DNA from: Stercoripulliclostridium_A sp045577735
GTDB taxonomy: Bacteria; Bacillota; Clostridia; Christensenellales; DTU072
Assembly (NCBI GenBank): GCA_045577735.1
Contig: JAZNIY010000017.1
Location: 141,386-205,385, forward strand
Length of the DNA stretch: 64,000 nucleotides
Direction: 5' to 3'
The notes beneath the pieces are model-generated. The model did no database searches, was not told where the DNA came from, and worked only from the letters and a program-made list of their open reading frames with translations. The position numbers were made by a program, and so were the translations under genes. This document shows positions 1 to 8,622 of the stretch, in pieces (position 1 is the stretch's first letter; each line of letters begins with the position of its first letter).

Positions 1-390
1 CAAAATGATGCTGTCTTTATAACCACCATCATTGGAAACTGCGGTAATTCTAGCCTTGCCCGTTCCATAAAGTGATAATAGTCCTGTTTCTTCGTCAATA
101 TCAATGCTCGCAAGTTCCGTCTCATCATCAATGGGCTCAACCTCAAAATGATATCCCGTATTATTAGCATTTGCGGGTTCAACCTGTGCCGTCATATAAT
201 AATAACTATCGGGGTTGTTGACGTATTTAGCCATATCTATGTTGATAAAGCCGTCTGCGTGTTGGGTTGTTATCTTTATGCCACTTACAGGTATTTCCGT
301 TAAAATACTTGCAACTTGTCCCACGCTGAATATGGTAATTAAGAATATGAGTGGAATTATCATTATAAGTGCAATAACTTTCTTCTTCAT
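1..390 (-). CDS. Partial secreted or membrane-anchored protein, N-terminal part only
   Basis: The reading frame runs off the left edge of the window. It starts at ATG 390-388, 4 bases after the stop of the upstream permease gene, and the ribosome binding site (AGGGGG) overlaps that stop, so it is the third gene of the ABC-transporter operon. The first ~25 residues are a lysine-rich start followed by one hydrophobic segment (signal peptide or anchor). After that comes a soluble extracellular stretch ending in a phrase like GTGKARITAVSNDGG, which resembles bacterial Ig-like (Big) domains. Function is not recognised; the operon position suggests an accessory extracytoplasmic protein of the exporter. 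The 130 residues seen are too few for a family call. Confidence 0.72.
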   Translation of the reverse strand, partial: MKKKVIALIMIIPLIFLITIFSVGQVASILTEIPVSGIKITTQHADGFINIDMAKYVNNPDSYYYMTAQVEPANANNTGYHFEVEPIDDETELASIDIDEETGLLSLYGTGKARITAVSNDGGYKDSIIL

Positions 391-394
391 ACCA

Positions 395-2059
395 CTAATC
401 CCCCTCTGATAATCTTTCGAATTTCTTCTTCATGCCGATGAAGGTATAAAGCAACGAGAACACCAAGCATATTACACTTAACGCTCCAGCAAACATATAG
501 GTAAAGTTTTCTATGACTAGCGTATCTTTTAATGCGCCAAGAACGTTCATCGCCAAAGGCACACCACCTATTATTATGGAAATCAACATACCAATGACGA
601 TGATCGTGGAAACGTTGCCATTACCCTCTTTAACCGTGTTATCTTCCTCGGTCGGGAAGAAGGGGTTATTTAGGTCCTTTCTCGTAGCAAAGCATATTTG
701 TGCCAAACCAAGTAAGCTTCCAACCCCGAATACGAACGCGCCGTCCAAATAGTTTAAATACTCTTGCGTTACGAGCACTATCGCAGCAATACCTACGGAA
801 AGAATGGTTATAACAAAGTTTAGTGCAACCTTAACGCCTATCAACTTTGAATGCTTGATAGGAAGGGTCTTTTGCATATAGAACGACCTACCCTCTCTTG
901 AAATGTTGATAGCACAGAAAGTGTTGGTAAGCGAGCCAAATAGTACGGTTAACAATAGAGCAAGCTCCAAATTCATTTCCAAATGCAAAATGGATGAAAG
1001 GAAACTTTGACCTATATCCATGCAAAAGTATACCATTATAGGCAGAATTGCTGCAACCGACAAATATTGGAAGGCATAGTCTGGGGTAAATAGTATTGCT
1101 CCAAGCTCTTTGGAAATAAGGCCGTGGGTGATACTACGTGGACGAGAAAGTTTCTTTGCGTGGAATACGATGCCGTCATTGTTTTGAACACGAATTTTCA
1201 TCGCTGCATTGTATAGTAAATACTCTACGCCGATGCCCATAAGCCCCAAAACGATAATGAGTCCAAGAAGAATGGCTCCGTTTATCAATGGATCAATGCC
1301 GAAAACTATTTTTGCAATAAAGTTTGCAGGAACAAGTTTAGCAGTCAAATTGATGATAAACTCCATAACCTCTTGTGAGAAGAAGAACTTGATATCACCG
1401 GTAGCCATTAGGCTTTCGAAGAACCTCAAAATTTCTGCATATCCCACAAATAGTCCAGCCGCAACAATGGTTACGGAAACAAGGAATAGTAAATACTTTG
1501 ATTGGAAAAATCTCTTAATAAAGTAGAAAGGTAAACAAAGAATACTTGCAACACCCAAACTAATGAAAGGTATCAACAAGCTTGCTACCGTAGAGATAAT
1601 AATGAATGAAAGATTTTGTGCCGTAACCTCAGCAAAAACTATAACCAATGGTAAAGTGATGCAAACGGAAAGGAATGCTTGTGAAAAATACAAGCTTATC
1701 ATCTTTGCAAAGAATATGGCTTGTGGCTTTATAGGTAAAACGGCAAGCACGTTTCTATCGTCACTTTCAAAAATGGAACGTGCTAATTGTGAGGTTGAAC
1801 CAAATATGGAAATAACCAAACAAATTTCATAAACTATCGTCATTATTTCGTACAAGCGTGCATTTACATCTAGTACGTTATCGATACGGACGGTAGAATA
1901 TTTTTCAATAAATTGTTTGAATACTGCTGCAATAACAAACAACACAAGCGCCATAAGAACCGCCGAAAGGAACATACCGACTACGTCGATGTTCTTACGG
2001 TTGCGCTTAAAATACGAGAGATGCTCGTGTATTTGTTTTCTAATAAGAACGCCTACCAT
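395..2059 (-). CDS. ABC-2 type transporter permease
   Basis: A 554-residue integral membrane protein with about a dozen hydrophobic segments, the usual size of fused ABC-2 permeases. It directly follows the ATPase gene with which it presumably forms an exporter. A GTG 18 bases upstream (2077) would overlap the ATPase gene; I prefer ATG 2059 because GGAGG lies about 10 bases before it, inside the end of the ATPase gene. No substrate motif is visible. ABC-2 exporters of this layout move drugs, peptides or polysaccharides, so the substrate is open. Family assignment rests on topology and gene order. Confidence 0.85.
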   Translation of the reverse strand: MVGVLIRKQIHEHLSYFKRNRKNIDVVGMFLSAVLMALVLFVIAAVFKQFIEKYSTVRIDNVLDVNARLYEIMTIVYEICLVISIFGSTSQLARSIFESDDRNVLAVLPIKPQAIFFAKMISLYFSQAFLSVCITLPLVIVFAEVTAQNLSFIIISTVASLLIPFISLGVASILCLPFYFIKRFFQSKYLLFLVSVTIVAAGLFVGYAEILRFFESLMATGDIKFFFSQEVMEFIINLTAKLVPANFIAKIVFGIDPLINGAILLGLIIVLGLMGIGVEYLLYNAAMKIRVQNNDGIVFHAKKLSRPRSITHGLISKELGAILFTPDYAFQYLSVAAILPIMVYFCMDIGQSFLSSILHLEMNLELALLLTVLFGSLTNTFCAINISREGRSFYMQKTLPIKHSKLIGVKVALNFVITILSVGIAAIVLVTQEYLNYLDGAFVFGVGSLLGLAQICFATRKDLNNPFFPTEEDNTVKEGNGNVSTIIVIGMLISIIIGGVPLAMNVLGALKDTLVIENFTYMFAGALSVICLVFSLLYTFIGMKKKFERLSEGD

Positions 2060-2060
2060 T

Positions 2061-3020
2061 TTATTTTCTACCTCCACCTATCATATGGAATCTTGGAGGA
2101 TTGGGCGCCTTGTTGGCTTTGCGACGAGAAACAATTCTAAGAGAAGATTCTTGAGAGATGGGGGTAACAACGGTAGTTTCCTCACTTGCGATTGCAGTTC
2201 TCTCACGATTTAGTTCAGCTTGGAACGCTCTGTCCGCCATCATTGCTTCTTGCAAAGCTTCCGTATCGTCACCAAAGTAGTAACCTTCCAAAATGGTGTG
2301 ATCGTTTCTCATGTTATCGTCAATTACCAAGTCTGCAACGAGGTTGCCTTTGTTTATAATAACAACGCGGTCACAGATACGTCTAACAACGTCAAGGTTG
2401 TGGCTACTAAACAAAATGGTCTTGCCCTTACGTGCATAAGAATGCATAAAGTTGATAACAGCGTTTTGAGTACGAGGATCCAGTCCAACCATAGGTTCGT
2501 CAAGAATCCAAAGATCGGGTTCGTGTATAAGGGAAGCCATCATACAAATTTTTTGCTTCATACCGTGTGAATAGTTGGAAATTAGTCTCTTAACTGCATC
2601 GCCTAATTGGAACACGCTTTCTAACTCTAAATATCTCTTGTGTCTTTCATCCTTAGGCACCTTATAAACGTCAGCCATGAATGAAAGATATTGTAAACCG
2701 GTCATTTTAACGAAGGTAGCATGGTTATCGGTAACGAAAGAAAAGTTTCTTTTGGCATCGATGGGGTTTTTAGAAATACTGCAACCACAAATAGAAATCT
2801 CGCCCTCGGTCAAAGGTATCATACCCGTAATACATTTTAAAGATGTAGATTTACCTGCACCATTGGAACCAAGAAGTCCTACGATTTGTCCCCTTTCGCA
2901 AGAAAAAGATACGTCTTTAACAGCATAATTAGCTTTTGCACTATACTTTTTGCTTAGAGAAACAACCTCCAAGGTCTTGGTTAGCGATTCATTTGGTTGC
3001 TTGTTCGATTTTTTTGCCAT
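2061..3020 (-). CDS. ABC transporter ATP-binding protein
   Basis: A 319-residue ATPase of the ABC-2 export class. Visible motifs are Walker A GSNGAGKST near residue 54, a signature region reading NYSHGMKQK, and Walker B LWILDEPMVGLDP. After about residue 240 there is an extra charged tail ending in a basic segment; such tails are common in exporters and often regulatory. The start at 3020 has AAAGGA 10 bases upstream. First gene of a three-gene minus-strand operon with the permease (395-2059) and the partial gene at the edge. Upstream (3049-3085) is an unusual CG/CA-alternating tract next to a TATAAT. Confidence 0.93.
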   Translation of the reverse strand: MAKKSNKQPNESLTKTLEVVSLSKKYSAKANYAVKDVSFSCERGQIVGLLGSNGAGKSTSLKCITGMIPLTEGEISICGCSISKNPIDAKRNFSFVTDNHATFVKMTGLQYLSFMADVYKVPKDERHKRYLELESVFQLGDAVKRLISNYSHGMKQKICMMASLIHEPDLWILDEPMVGLDPRTQNAVINFMHSYARKGKTILFSSHNLDVVRRICDRVVIINKGNLVADLVIDDNMRNDHTILEGYYFGDDTEALQEAMMADRAFQAELNRERTAIASEETTVVTPISQESSLRIVSRRKANKAPNPPRFHMIGGGRK

Positions 3021-3171
3021 GTTCTTGTCGTCCTTTGTTATCTATATTATATGCACACGTGCGCAACGCGCGTGCAGGCATATATAATTAATATATATTA
3101 ATAATATAAAACTTGTCAATAGAAAATAGGGGCCAAATAGCAAAATATCACCTAAAATTCACATTTCTGCA

Positions 3172-3200
3172 TTGACAATAACCATTTGTGATACTATAAT
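3172..3200 (+). promoter_or_regulatory. Consensus sigma-A promoter, leaderless arrangement
   Basis: TTGACA (3172-3177), 17-bp spacer, TATAAT (3195-3200). The -10 box ends 6 bases before the ATG at 3207, so transcription should start at or within a base or two of the start codon, and no ribosome binding site lies between. The intergenic stretch 3021-3171 otherwise holds the divergent ABC-operon promoter region. Confidence 0.8.
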
Positions 3201-3206
3201 TTGATT

Positions 3207-4676
3207 ATGGGCACGACAATTTTGAAAAAAAGAAAACAATTTTTACTAGAAAATCCCGAGCTTTGCGCGGAAGATTTAAGTGGTGAGCCGAAATACAAGT
3301 CGAAGTTTATGAATAAGCTTAACGACATCGGCGACAGATTCTTGTACTCACGCACTTATTTTGCTATCCTCTGTTTAACCATCTATCTATGTTGGTTGTT
3401 TGAGTATGAAATTTATGGTGTAGTAGCCATAATTTTATTCGCATCCATAGTGCTAATATTAAGACGCGATACCACTCCTCTAATACCAATAGTTATGGTT
3501 GTTGCAATGATTTTCCCGCATGACGTAGACCCTATGAACTATGCAAGCGCTTTCTATTTCTTCATTCCTCTACCCATAGCTTTCATAGTCCATTTCGCGC
3601 GTTTCAGGGTCCCAATTCGCCTTGGAAAGCTTTTCTTCCCCCAAGTTGCAGTAAGCGTAGCTTTGCTGGTTGGTGGCATTGGAGCAATAAGTGGTGAAAT
3701 GTACGTTAGAGGATTAACCTACGCCATTCTTTTGGGTGTTGCAATTCTCTTCTTCTATTTCTTATTCTACCTCTACGCCTATCCCCCAAAGAACGTTGAC
3801 TTCAAATATTGGATAGCGAATATTTTTAACTTTATTGGTATAGTAATTGTTTGCCAAGTGTTCACAAGGTTTATCCAAGAACCCGAAGTACATGGTAGAG
3901 TTGGTAGCGCCGTTTCCATTGGTTGGGGAGTTGGCAATAACTTTGCTACAGTCCTACTCTTTACTGTTGCCGGTACGTTATATCTAGCAGCAAAATCCAA
4001 GTTTAGCGTAGTATATCTAATTATAGCCGTTGCACAATACGTTGCAATTATTATTGGTTGGTCACGTGGCGCAACTTTGTTTGCAGCAATCATTCTTCCC
4101 TTGTACCTAATCGCATTACTCGTTGGTTCCAAGGGAAACAGACGCAACGTTGTTGCCGGTCTTGTTATTGTTCTTGCCATCTTCATCGGCGCATTTATTG
4201 CCCTCCACGAACAAATTATAGACCTCGTAGAAAAAGTTCTTGCTCAAGGCACCGGGGTTAGTGGAAGAGATAAACTCTACCAAGAAGCGATAGACGTATT
4301 CATGGCAAACCCAATATTCGGCGCCGGCGTTGGCTTTGATGGTGATTACTACAAACTAGACATAATGCCTATGTACTGGTTCCACTCCACACTCTTCCAA
4401 GTGATTGGTAGCATGGGTATAATCGGTATTATAGCTTACGCGTGGTACTACTTCGCTCGCTATAGGGTTATGGTAAGAAAGAATTGCTTGTTTAGTGCAT
4501 TCATGCTAATTGGTATGATTGGGTTTGAAGGATATTCCATGATTGACACGGGCACCTTCGTTCCAATTCCAATAATGATAACGGTAATCCTTACCACTAT
4601 GATTATGGAACTTGACAACAAAGCACACCCCGAAACTTTCATAGATTATAAAGGTCTTCTAAAGGGTAAAAAATAG
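3207..4676 (+). CDS. O-antigen ligase / Wzy-like polysaccharide polymerase
   Basis: A 489-residue protein with about 12 membrane segments. The large periplasm-side loop carries features of the Wzy_C (O-antigen ligase) family: a GRVGSAVSIGWGVGNN segment, WSRGATLF, NPIFGAGVGF and a conserved histidine in FHSTLFQVIGSMG. Such enzymes join or polymerise lipid-linked glycan chains at the outer face of the membrane. TTG 3201 is also in frame but lies directly after the -10 box; ATG 3207 is taken as the start of a leaderless transcript. No polysaccharide cluster surrounds it, so the glycan is unknown. Confidence 0.85.
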   Translation: MGTTILKKRKQFLLENPELCAEDLSGEPKYKSKFMNKLNDIGDRFLYSRTYFAILCLTIYLCWLFEYEIYGVVAIILFASIVLILRRDTTPLIPIVMVVAMIFPHDVDPMNYASAFYFFIPLPIAFIVHFARFRVPIRLGKLFFPQVAVSVALLVGGIGAISGEMYVRGLTYAILLGVAILFFYFLFYLYAYPPKNVDFKYWIANIFNFIGIVIVCQVFTRFIQEPEVHGRVGSAVSIGWGVGNNFATVLLFTVAGTLYLAAKSKFSVVYLIIAVAQYVAIIIGWSRGATLFAAIILPLYLIALLVGSKGNRRNVVAGLVIVLAIFIGAFIALHEQIIDLVEKVLAQGTGVSGRDKLYQEAIDVFMANPIFGAGVGFDGDYYKLDIMPMYWFHSTLFQVIGSMGIIGIIAYAWYYFARYRVMVRKNCLFSAFMLIGMIGFEGYSMIDTGTFVPIPIMITVILTTMIMELDNKAHPETFIDYKGLLKGKK

Positions 4677-4693
4677 TACGACGTATTACAATA

Positions 4694-4724
4694 AGAGAGC
4701 CTCACGCGAGGCTCTCTTTTGTTT
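4694..4724 (+). terminator. Intrinsic terminator after the O-antigen-ligase-like gene
   Basis: Perfect stem AAGAGAGCCTC / GAGGCTCTCTT with a 4-base loop, followed by a T run, 18 bases after the stop codon. Confidence 0.9.
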
Positions 4725-4783
4725 AAGTTATTCCATATTTAGGGAGCCTTATATTGAGGCTAGGACTCCCGAACTTCCATAAT

Positions 4784-5380
4784 TTAACAACATCCGTCAT
4801 TTAACTTTAGCAAAACAACACCCTGTTTTGCTTCACATAGCGGACAGACCTTAAAGGCCTCGTTTGCCGTTTCTTCATAGCCACATCCACCACACTTCCA
4901 CTTAACTGCTTTTTCCTTTTTGTATAGCGTGCCGGTGCTCATTTGATTGTACAAATCTTGTAACATTAAGCTGTGACAGTTCTCCACTTGACGAATCATC
5001 TTGTACAGGTTGGCAATATCTTCAAACCCCTCTTCTCTAGCCGTTCTTTCAAACTCAGCGTATATTTCGTCACTTTCTCTTTTTTCATCCTCACTCGCTA
5101 AGCGAAGGTTTTCTATTAAATTCCACTTTTCCTTAAAGGGATAACCACCGCAAATTTCAATGTTTTCAATGGGCTTATCGCTGGCCTTTTGAATATAGGT
5201 ATAGAACATTCTTGCGTGATTGAATTCGTTATAAACAATTTTGTCTATAATCTCTGCTAGTGCTACGTATCCCTCTTTGCGTGCTCCGTATTCAATAAAC
5301 TTGTATCTAACGTGGGCTTGACATTCTCCGGCGTATGATTTTGCCAAATTGTAATAGGTTTTGCTATTTAGTAGTTTCAT
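4784..5380 (-). CDS. Rubrerythrin
   Basis: A 198-residue rubrerythrin, a cytoplasmic non-haem di-iron peroxidase that removes hydrogen peroxide in anaerobes. The four-helix part shows iron-ligand motifs (GECQAHVRY near residue 18, NEFNHARMF near 50, a later ENCH). The C-terminal rubredoxin-like knuckle has two CxxC pairs (about C163/C166 and C179/C182). The protein ends in a CC pair. ATG 5380 is preceded by AAGGAG. Monocistronic, divergent from tRNA-Arg. Confidence 0.95.
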   Translation of the reverse strand: MKLLNSKTYYNLAKSYAGECQAHVRYKFIEYGARKEGYVALAEIIDKIVYNEFNHARMFYTYIQKASDKPIENIEICGGYPFKEKWNLIENLRLASEDEKRESDEIYAEFERTAREEGFEDIANLYKMIRQVENCHSLMLQDLYNQMSTGTLYKKEKAVKWKCGGCGYEETANEAFKVCPLCEAKQGVVLLKLNDGCC

Positions 5381-5475
5381 AATAAGACTCCTTTATTTAG
5401 ACTACCCAAATTATTTCCGACAATAAAAAAAGTATACTTAAACACATAAAACTACAAAATGAAAACCAAATTGAC

Positions 5476-5504
5476 TTGCAAAAGTTTACCTTATATTATA
5501 TAAT
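5476..5504 (+). promoter_or_regulatory. Promoter of tRNA-Arg
   Basis: TTGCAA (5476-5481), 17-bp spacer, TATAAT (5499-5504), 13 bases before the tRNA. The tRNA-Ser gene has the same arrangement, including the shared string TTGCAAAAGTT. Confidence 0.75.
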
Positions 5505-5517
5505 GAATTAGTAATAA

Positions 5518-5592
5518 GCTTCCTTAGTTAAATGGATATAACAAGCCCCTCCTAAGGGCTAGTTGTGGGTTCGATTCCCGCAGGGAGTACCA
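5518..5592 (+). tRNA. tRNA-Arg (anticodon CCT)
   Basis: A 75-nt cloverleaf with encoded CCA. The acceptor GCTTCCT pairs with AGGGAGT (two G-U pairs). The anticodon stem is AGCCC/GGGCT with loop CTCCTAA, giving anticodon CCT for AGG codons. The T arm is GTGGG-TTCGATT-CCCGC. An intrinsic terminator follows immediately. Its 3' end is repeated 229 bp downstream. Confidence 0.96.
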
Positions 5593-5820
5593 AAAAACAG
5601 GATGCCGAGTATGGCATCCTGTTTTTTGTACTATCTTGTGGAAAAGCGTACCCGTTGCGTTCACGCAACTGGGTGCGCAAGTTTGCGCTAGCAAACCTGG
5701 CGAAAGTGAAATGCTTGCATTTTATGCCTATCACACAGCTTCACTCTTTACGTGAATAATCCTTAGTCCTACAATCACCATAATGCGAGACATTCTTTCG
5801 CGTTCCCACAAGGGAGTACA
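5593..5820 (+). repeat. tRNA-linked structured element, copy behind tRNA-Arg
   Basis: After the tRNA terminator come three hairpins: a 14-bp stem at 5646-5678 (inner part GTTGCG-TTCA-CGCAAC), GTTTGC-GCTA-GCAAAC at 5681-5696, and AAATGC-TT-GCATTT at 5709-5722. A block AACCTGGCGAAAG (5694-5706) is identical to one behind tRNA-Ser. GAGACATTCTTTCGC (5787-5801) matches the Ser copy at 14 of 15 bases. The element ends in a second copy of the tRNA-Arg end (AGGGAGTAC, 5811-5819), 229 bp from the first. No credible protein is encoded. The region 5821-5933 beyond it shows nothing further except the operator described next. Confidence 0.65.
5597..5628 (+). terminator. Terminator of tRNA-Arg
   Basis: Stem ACAGGATGCC / GGCATCCTGT with a 6-base loop, followed by a T run, directly after the tRNA CCA. 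Confidence 0.9.
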
Positions 5821-5910
5821 AACAGATTCCCACCTCACTTAAACGCAGACGAAACCTTTTCCCGTTGCGTTTATTGTGCACGAGTAATCAAAAATCTATT
5901 ATTCGTTTTG

Positions 5911-5962
5911 CTTTAAACATAAAGTTTAAAGCATTGACTTTTATGGTATATTATGGTATATA
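5911..5962 (+). promoter_or_regulatory. Operator-like palindrome and promoter for the DUF1538 operon
   Basis: Perfect inverted repeat CTTTAAAC-ATAAA-GTTTAAAG at 5911-5931, just upstream of TTGACT (5934-5939), a 17-bp spacer and TATATA (5957-5962). CGAGTAAT at 5881-5888 and ATTACTCG at 5962-5969 form a wider inverted repeat around the promoter. The palindrome position suits an activator or repressor site; no regulator gene is adjacent. Confidence 0.55.
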
Positions 5963-6015
5963 TTACTCGTATTCTACAAAGCAGGATTTTATTGTATTAT
6001 ACTTCTTGAGGTACC

Positions 6016-7917
6016 ATGAATTCTAAGTTTGTCCAAACGGTAAAAGAGACCTTTCTGTCTTCTCTCCCCCTTGCCGTTATAATAGTTATATGCCTTTGCA
6101 TATCCCCACTTGATTCTGCCATCGATTACGTAAAAATAATCGTTGGTTACGTTTGTGTGGTTGTTGGACAAGCTCTCTTTTTATCTGGTTTAGAAGCTAG
6201 TATTTTGCCAATAGGTAGAATGGTTGGCAACTCGTTTTCTAAATATAATAAGTTGATTTTCGTTTTAAGTTTTGGCTTCGTTTTTGGCTTGCTTGCTACT
6301 GTTGCTGAACCGGCACTTGCCGTGCTTGCCAAACAAATCAACTTTATTATGCCCCTCGTTAACAGCACGCTATTCATTTGGATTACGGCAACGGGCATTG
6401 GCATTGGCGTTGCAACAGCCTTATTACGCATTGTAAAAAATATCAATATTAAATTGGTTTTTGCCGTACTTTATGCCATAGTATTCATTCTAGTTATATT
6501 CGCTCCACCGGAATTTATATCAATTGCATTTGATGGCAGTGGCGCAACGACTGGTGATGTTTCGGTTCCCTTTATCCTTGCTTTGGGGCTCGGTATTTCA
6601 GCAACTGCCTCAAAAAGTAAAACGAACGACGATTCTCTCGGCATCATTGGAATTGCCTCTGCCGGCCCCATTGTTGCCGTTCTTCTTTACGGCATAATAT
6701 TAAAAGCAGTAAACGGAGCTTTGCCCCCGGAAAACCTATACGATATGTCTACCACGCGTGGCATCGGGGACATAATAGTTGCCAATCTCTTGGACGTAGC
6801 TCTAGCCGTTCTTCCAATAATACTAATATCCATACCCTTCTTGCTCTTCTTGTTAAAACTCCCTAAAAAGACTTTTGCAAAATATATGCTCGGCGTCATT
6901 CCGGTTTATCTAGGACTGCTTATATTCCTTTCCGGCATTGACTACGGCTTTGGCTTCGTTGGGCAATATATTGGTCAAATCTTCTTTGAGCCCTCTCGTC
7001 CCTCGCTCAAATGGGTTCTTTTATTAGTGGGCTTCATTCTAGGCGCAGCAATTACCATATCCGAACCGGCAGTCACCGTCCTTGGCGTACAAATAGAAGA
7101 GTTGACGAATGGTCACATTAAAAAATCAACCATCCGTATAACTCTCGCATTAGGCATAGGCGTTGCATCACTGCTTTCAATTTTGAAGATTTTAACTGAG
7201 ATAAATATCCTCTACTTCTTGGTTCCTTTGTATGCGATCTCGCTAATTATGATGATATTCACACCCAAGCTTTTCGTTGGCCTTGCCTTCGATTCTGGTG
7301 GTGTTACCGGGGGTGCACTAACTTCGGCATTTTTAACCCCTCTTACTTTAAGTATCGCTAAAGCTGTTGCCGAAGCAAACGGAAGTGAAATGTCTATTTT
7401 AACCAACGGATTTGGCATAATTTCCTTCATTTCCGTTACCCCGTTAATAGCTATTCAAGCACTAGGCATAATCTATAACGTACGCCTAAAGAAAGCAGAG
7501 TCGGAAACACAAGAAGAGTCACTCGAAGGCTTGGAATCTTTTGTTATGGATTTGAGTCAAGAAATCCAATCTACTGCTATTGAGGAACCCTTAAGCGAAA
7601 GCATTGATACCGAAAATTCAAATACTGAGGATGTAGCGCCTATTGCCGAAGAGGATGAATCTGTTTTAGAAAATGCCGAAGAAACACCCTTGAACCAAGA
7701 CCCACAAACCATTGAACCCGCACAAAACGAAAGCCTGGAAGACGTAGTCGCGGAGGAAATTATCATAGAAAAAACCACAATTGAAGAAACGCCAACGATT
7801 TCTAACGTAGAGGATGAAAGACCTATACTACAAGAGGAACTTTTAACTCAAGATGAAACGAAATCGAATACCACAGAAATTATTGTAACTGATAGCGAGG
7901 ACAACGAAAATGAGTGA
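6016..7917 (+). CDS. DUF1538 family membrane transporter
   Basis: A 633-residue polytopic protein made of two homologous DUF1538 halves: the motif VAEPALAVLAKQ near residue 96 recurs as ISEPAVTVLGVQ near 348. About residues 1-495 are membrane; the rest is a long acidic, low-complexity tail likely in the cytoplasm. DUF1538 proteins are poorly characterised predicted transporters often encoded with PII-like proteins, as here. The start has GAGG 5 bases upstream. It overlaps the next gene by 8 bases, so translation is probably coupled. The acidic tail is longer than the domain needs and could be a docking surface for the PII partners (inference). Confidence 0.9.
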   Translation: MNSKFVQTVKETFLSSLPLAVIIVICLCISPLDSAIDYVKIIVGYVCVVVGQALFLSGLEASILPIGRMVGNSFSKYNKLIFVLSFGFVFGLLATVAEPALAVLAKQINFIMPLVNSTLFIWITATGIGIGVATALLRIVKNINIKLVFAVLYAIVFILVIFAPPEFISIAFDGSGATTGDVSVPFILALGLGISATASKSKTNDDSLGIIGIASAGPIVAVLLYGIILKAVNGALPPENLYDMSTTRGIGDIIVANLLDVALAVLPIILISIPFLLFLLKLPKKTFAKYMLGVIPVYLGLLIFLSGIDYGFGFVGQYIGQIFFEPSRPSLKWVLLLVGFILGAAITISEPAVTVLGVQIEELTNGHIKKSTIRITLALGIGVASLLSILKILTEINILYFLVPLYAISLIMMIFTPKLFVGLAFDSGGVTGGALTSAFLTPLTLSIAKAVAEANGSEMSILTNGFGIISFISVTPLIAIQALGIIYNVRLKKAESETQEESLEGLESFVMDLSQEIQSTAIEEPLSESIDTENSNTEDVAPIAEEDESVLENAEETPLNQDPQTIEPAQNESLEDVVAEEIIIEKTTIEETPTISNVEDERPILQEELLTQDETKSNTTEIIVTDSEDNENE

Positions 7918-8227
7918 AATTCGCAATAACGGCCTACAATTTTTTGTAATCATTGCCGAACAAAAGAAAAAGAATAAGTTTTTGTCCCTCCTCATAGATC
8001 ATGGGGCTTACGGCATAGAGGTTGTATACGCCCATGGTTCAATGAGTCCTAGCGCGCTTGCCGCTGCTTTTGGATTTGAGGCTGAGCAAAGCAAGGTTCT
8101 TATCACTTGCCTAATGAAAAACGATGATGCAAAAAAGCTAATGGATATTTTAAGTAACCAATATAACTTCCTCAAACCCAATACGGGTTTTGCCTTTACG
8201 ATCCCGGTAGAAGGCCTCTCATTTTAA
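7910..8227 (+). CDS. PII-like signalling protein, first of two
   Basis: A 105-residue protein with the small alpha/beta pattern of PII (GlnB/GlnK-like) proteins: an N-terminal strand QFFVIIAE, a central loop around SMSPSAL in place of the canonical T-loop, and a C-terminal GFAFTIPVEGL. The canonical uridylylated tyrosine motif is not evident. It starts inside the end of the DUF1538 gene (ATG within the final codons). PII proteins sense nucleotides or small metabolites and bind membrane partners; here the likely partner is the DUF1538 transporter. Ligand unknown. Confidence 0.75.
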   Translation: MSEIRNNGLQFFVIIAEQKKKNKFLSLLIDHGAYGIEVVYAHGSMSPSALAAAFGFEAEQSKVLITCLMKNDDAKKLMDILSNQYNFLKPNTGFAFTIPVEGLSF

Positions 8228-8242
8228 TAAAGGAGTATGACT

Positions 8243-8566
8243 ATGAACGAACTAAAAGCTTTATATATTATTGTTAATGCAGGATTTGCAACTGAAGTCG
8301 TATCTATCGCCCGTTCTCTTGGGGCAACGGGTGCTACCATTATTAACGCAAGAGGCTCGGTAGCAAAGCCCAAAACCATACTTGGCATCACAATCGATAC
8401 GGAAAAAGAAATCGTACTCAGCGTTGTAAAAAAAGAGGTCGCAATTAAAATTATGGAAAAGGTTAAGGAAAAAGCCGGCGTAGGCACTCCCGCTCACGGC
8501 CTATGTTTCTTCTTACCGGTCGAGATGTCCACTCTAACTTTACACGAGCGCCCATTGGAAGATTAA
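8243..8566 (+). CDS. PII-like signalling protein, second of two
   Basis: A 107-residue PII-family protein: strand LKALYIIVNAG, a segment GATIINARGSV followed by a loop, and a C-terminal GTPAHGLCFFLPVE, close to the B/C-loop region of PII proteins. ATG 8237 is in frame but only one base after the AAGGAG; ATG 8243 has 7-base spacing and is chosen. The gene is 15 bases after the first PII-like gene. The two paralogues could form hetero- or alternative homotrimers controlling the same transporter (inference). Confidence 0.82.
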   Translation: MNELKALYIIVNAGFATEVVSIARSLGATGATIINARGSVAKPKTILGITIDTEKEIVLSVVKKEVAIKIMEKVKEKAGVGTPAHGLCFFLPVEMSTLTLHERPLED

Positions 8567-8585
8567 TGTGTCTTTAGTATAATTA

Positions 8586-8615
8586 AGGGCTGACTTTTGT
8601 CAGCCCTATTTCTTT
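8586..8615 (+). terminator. Terminator of the DUF1538/PII operon
   Basis: Stem AGGGCTGAC / GTCAGCCCT with loop TTTT, then TATTTCTTT. It lies between convergent genes and may also slow the opposite transcript. Confidence 0.8.
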
Positions 8616-8622
8616 GTCCAAT

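Noticed and set aside
5552..5734. Minus-strand frame across tRNA-Arg
   Set aside because: It reads antisense through the tRNA T-arm (ending in a phrase like PAGIEPTTSP), a well-known false protein seen opposite tRNA genes.
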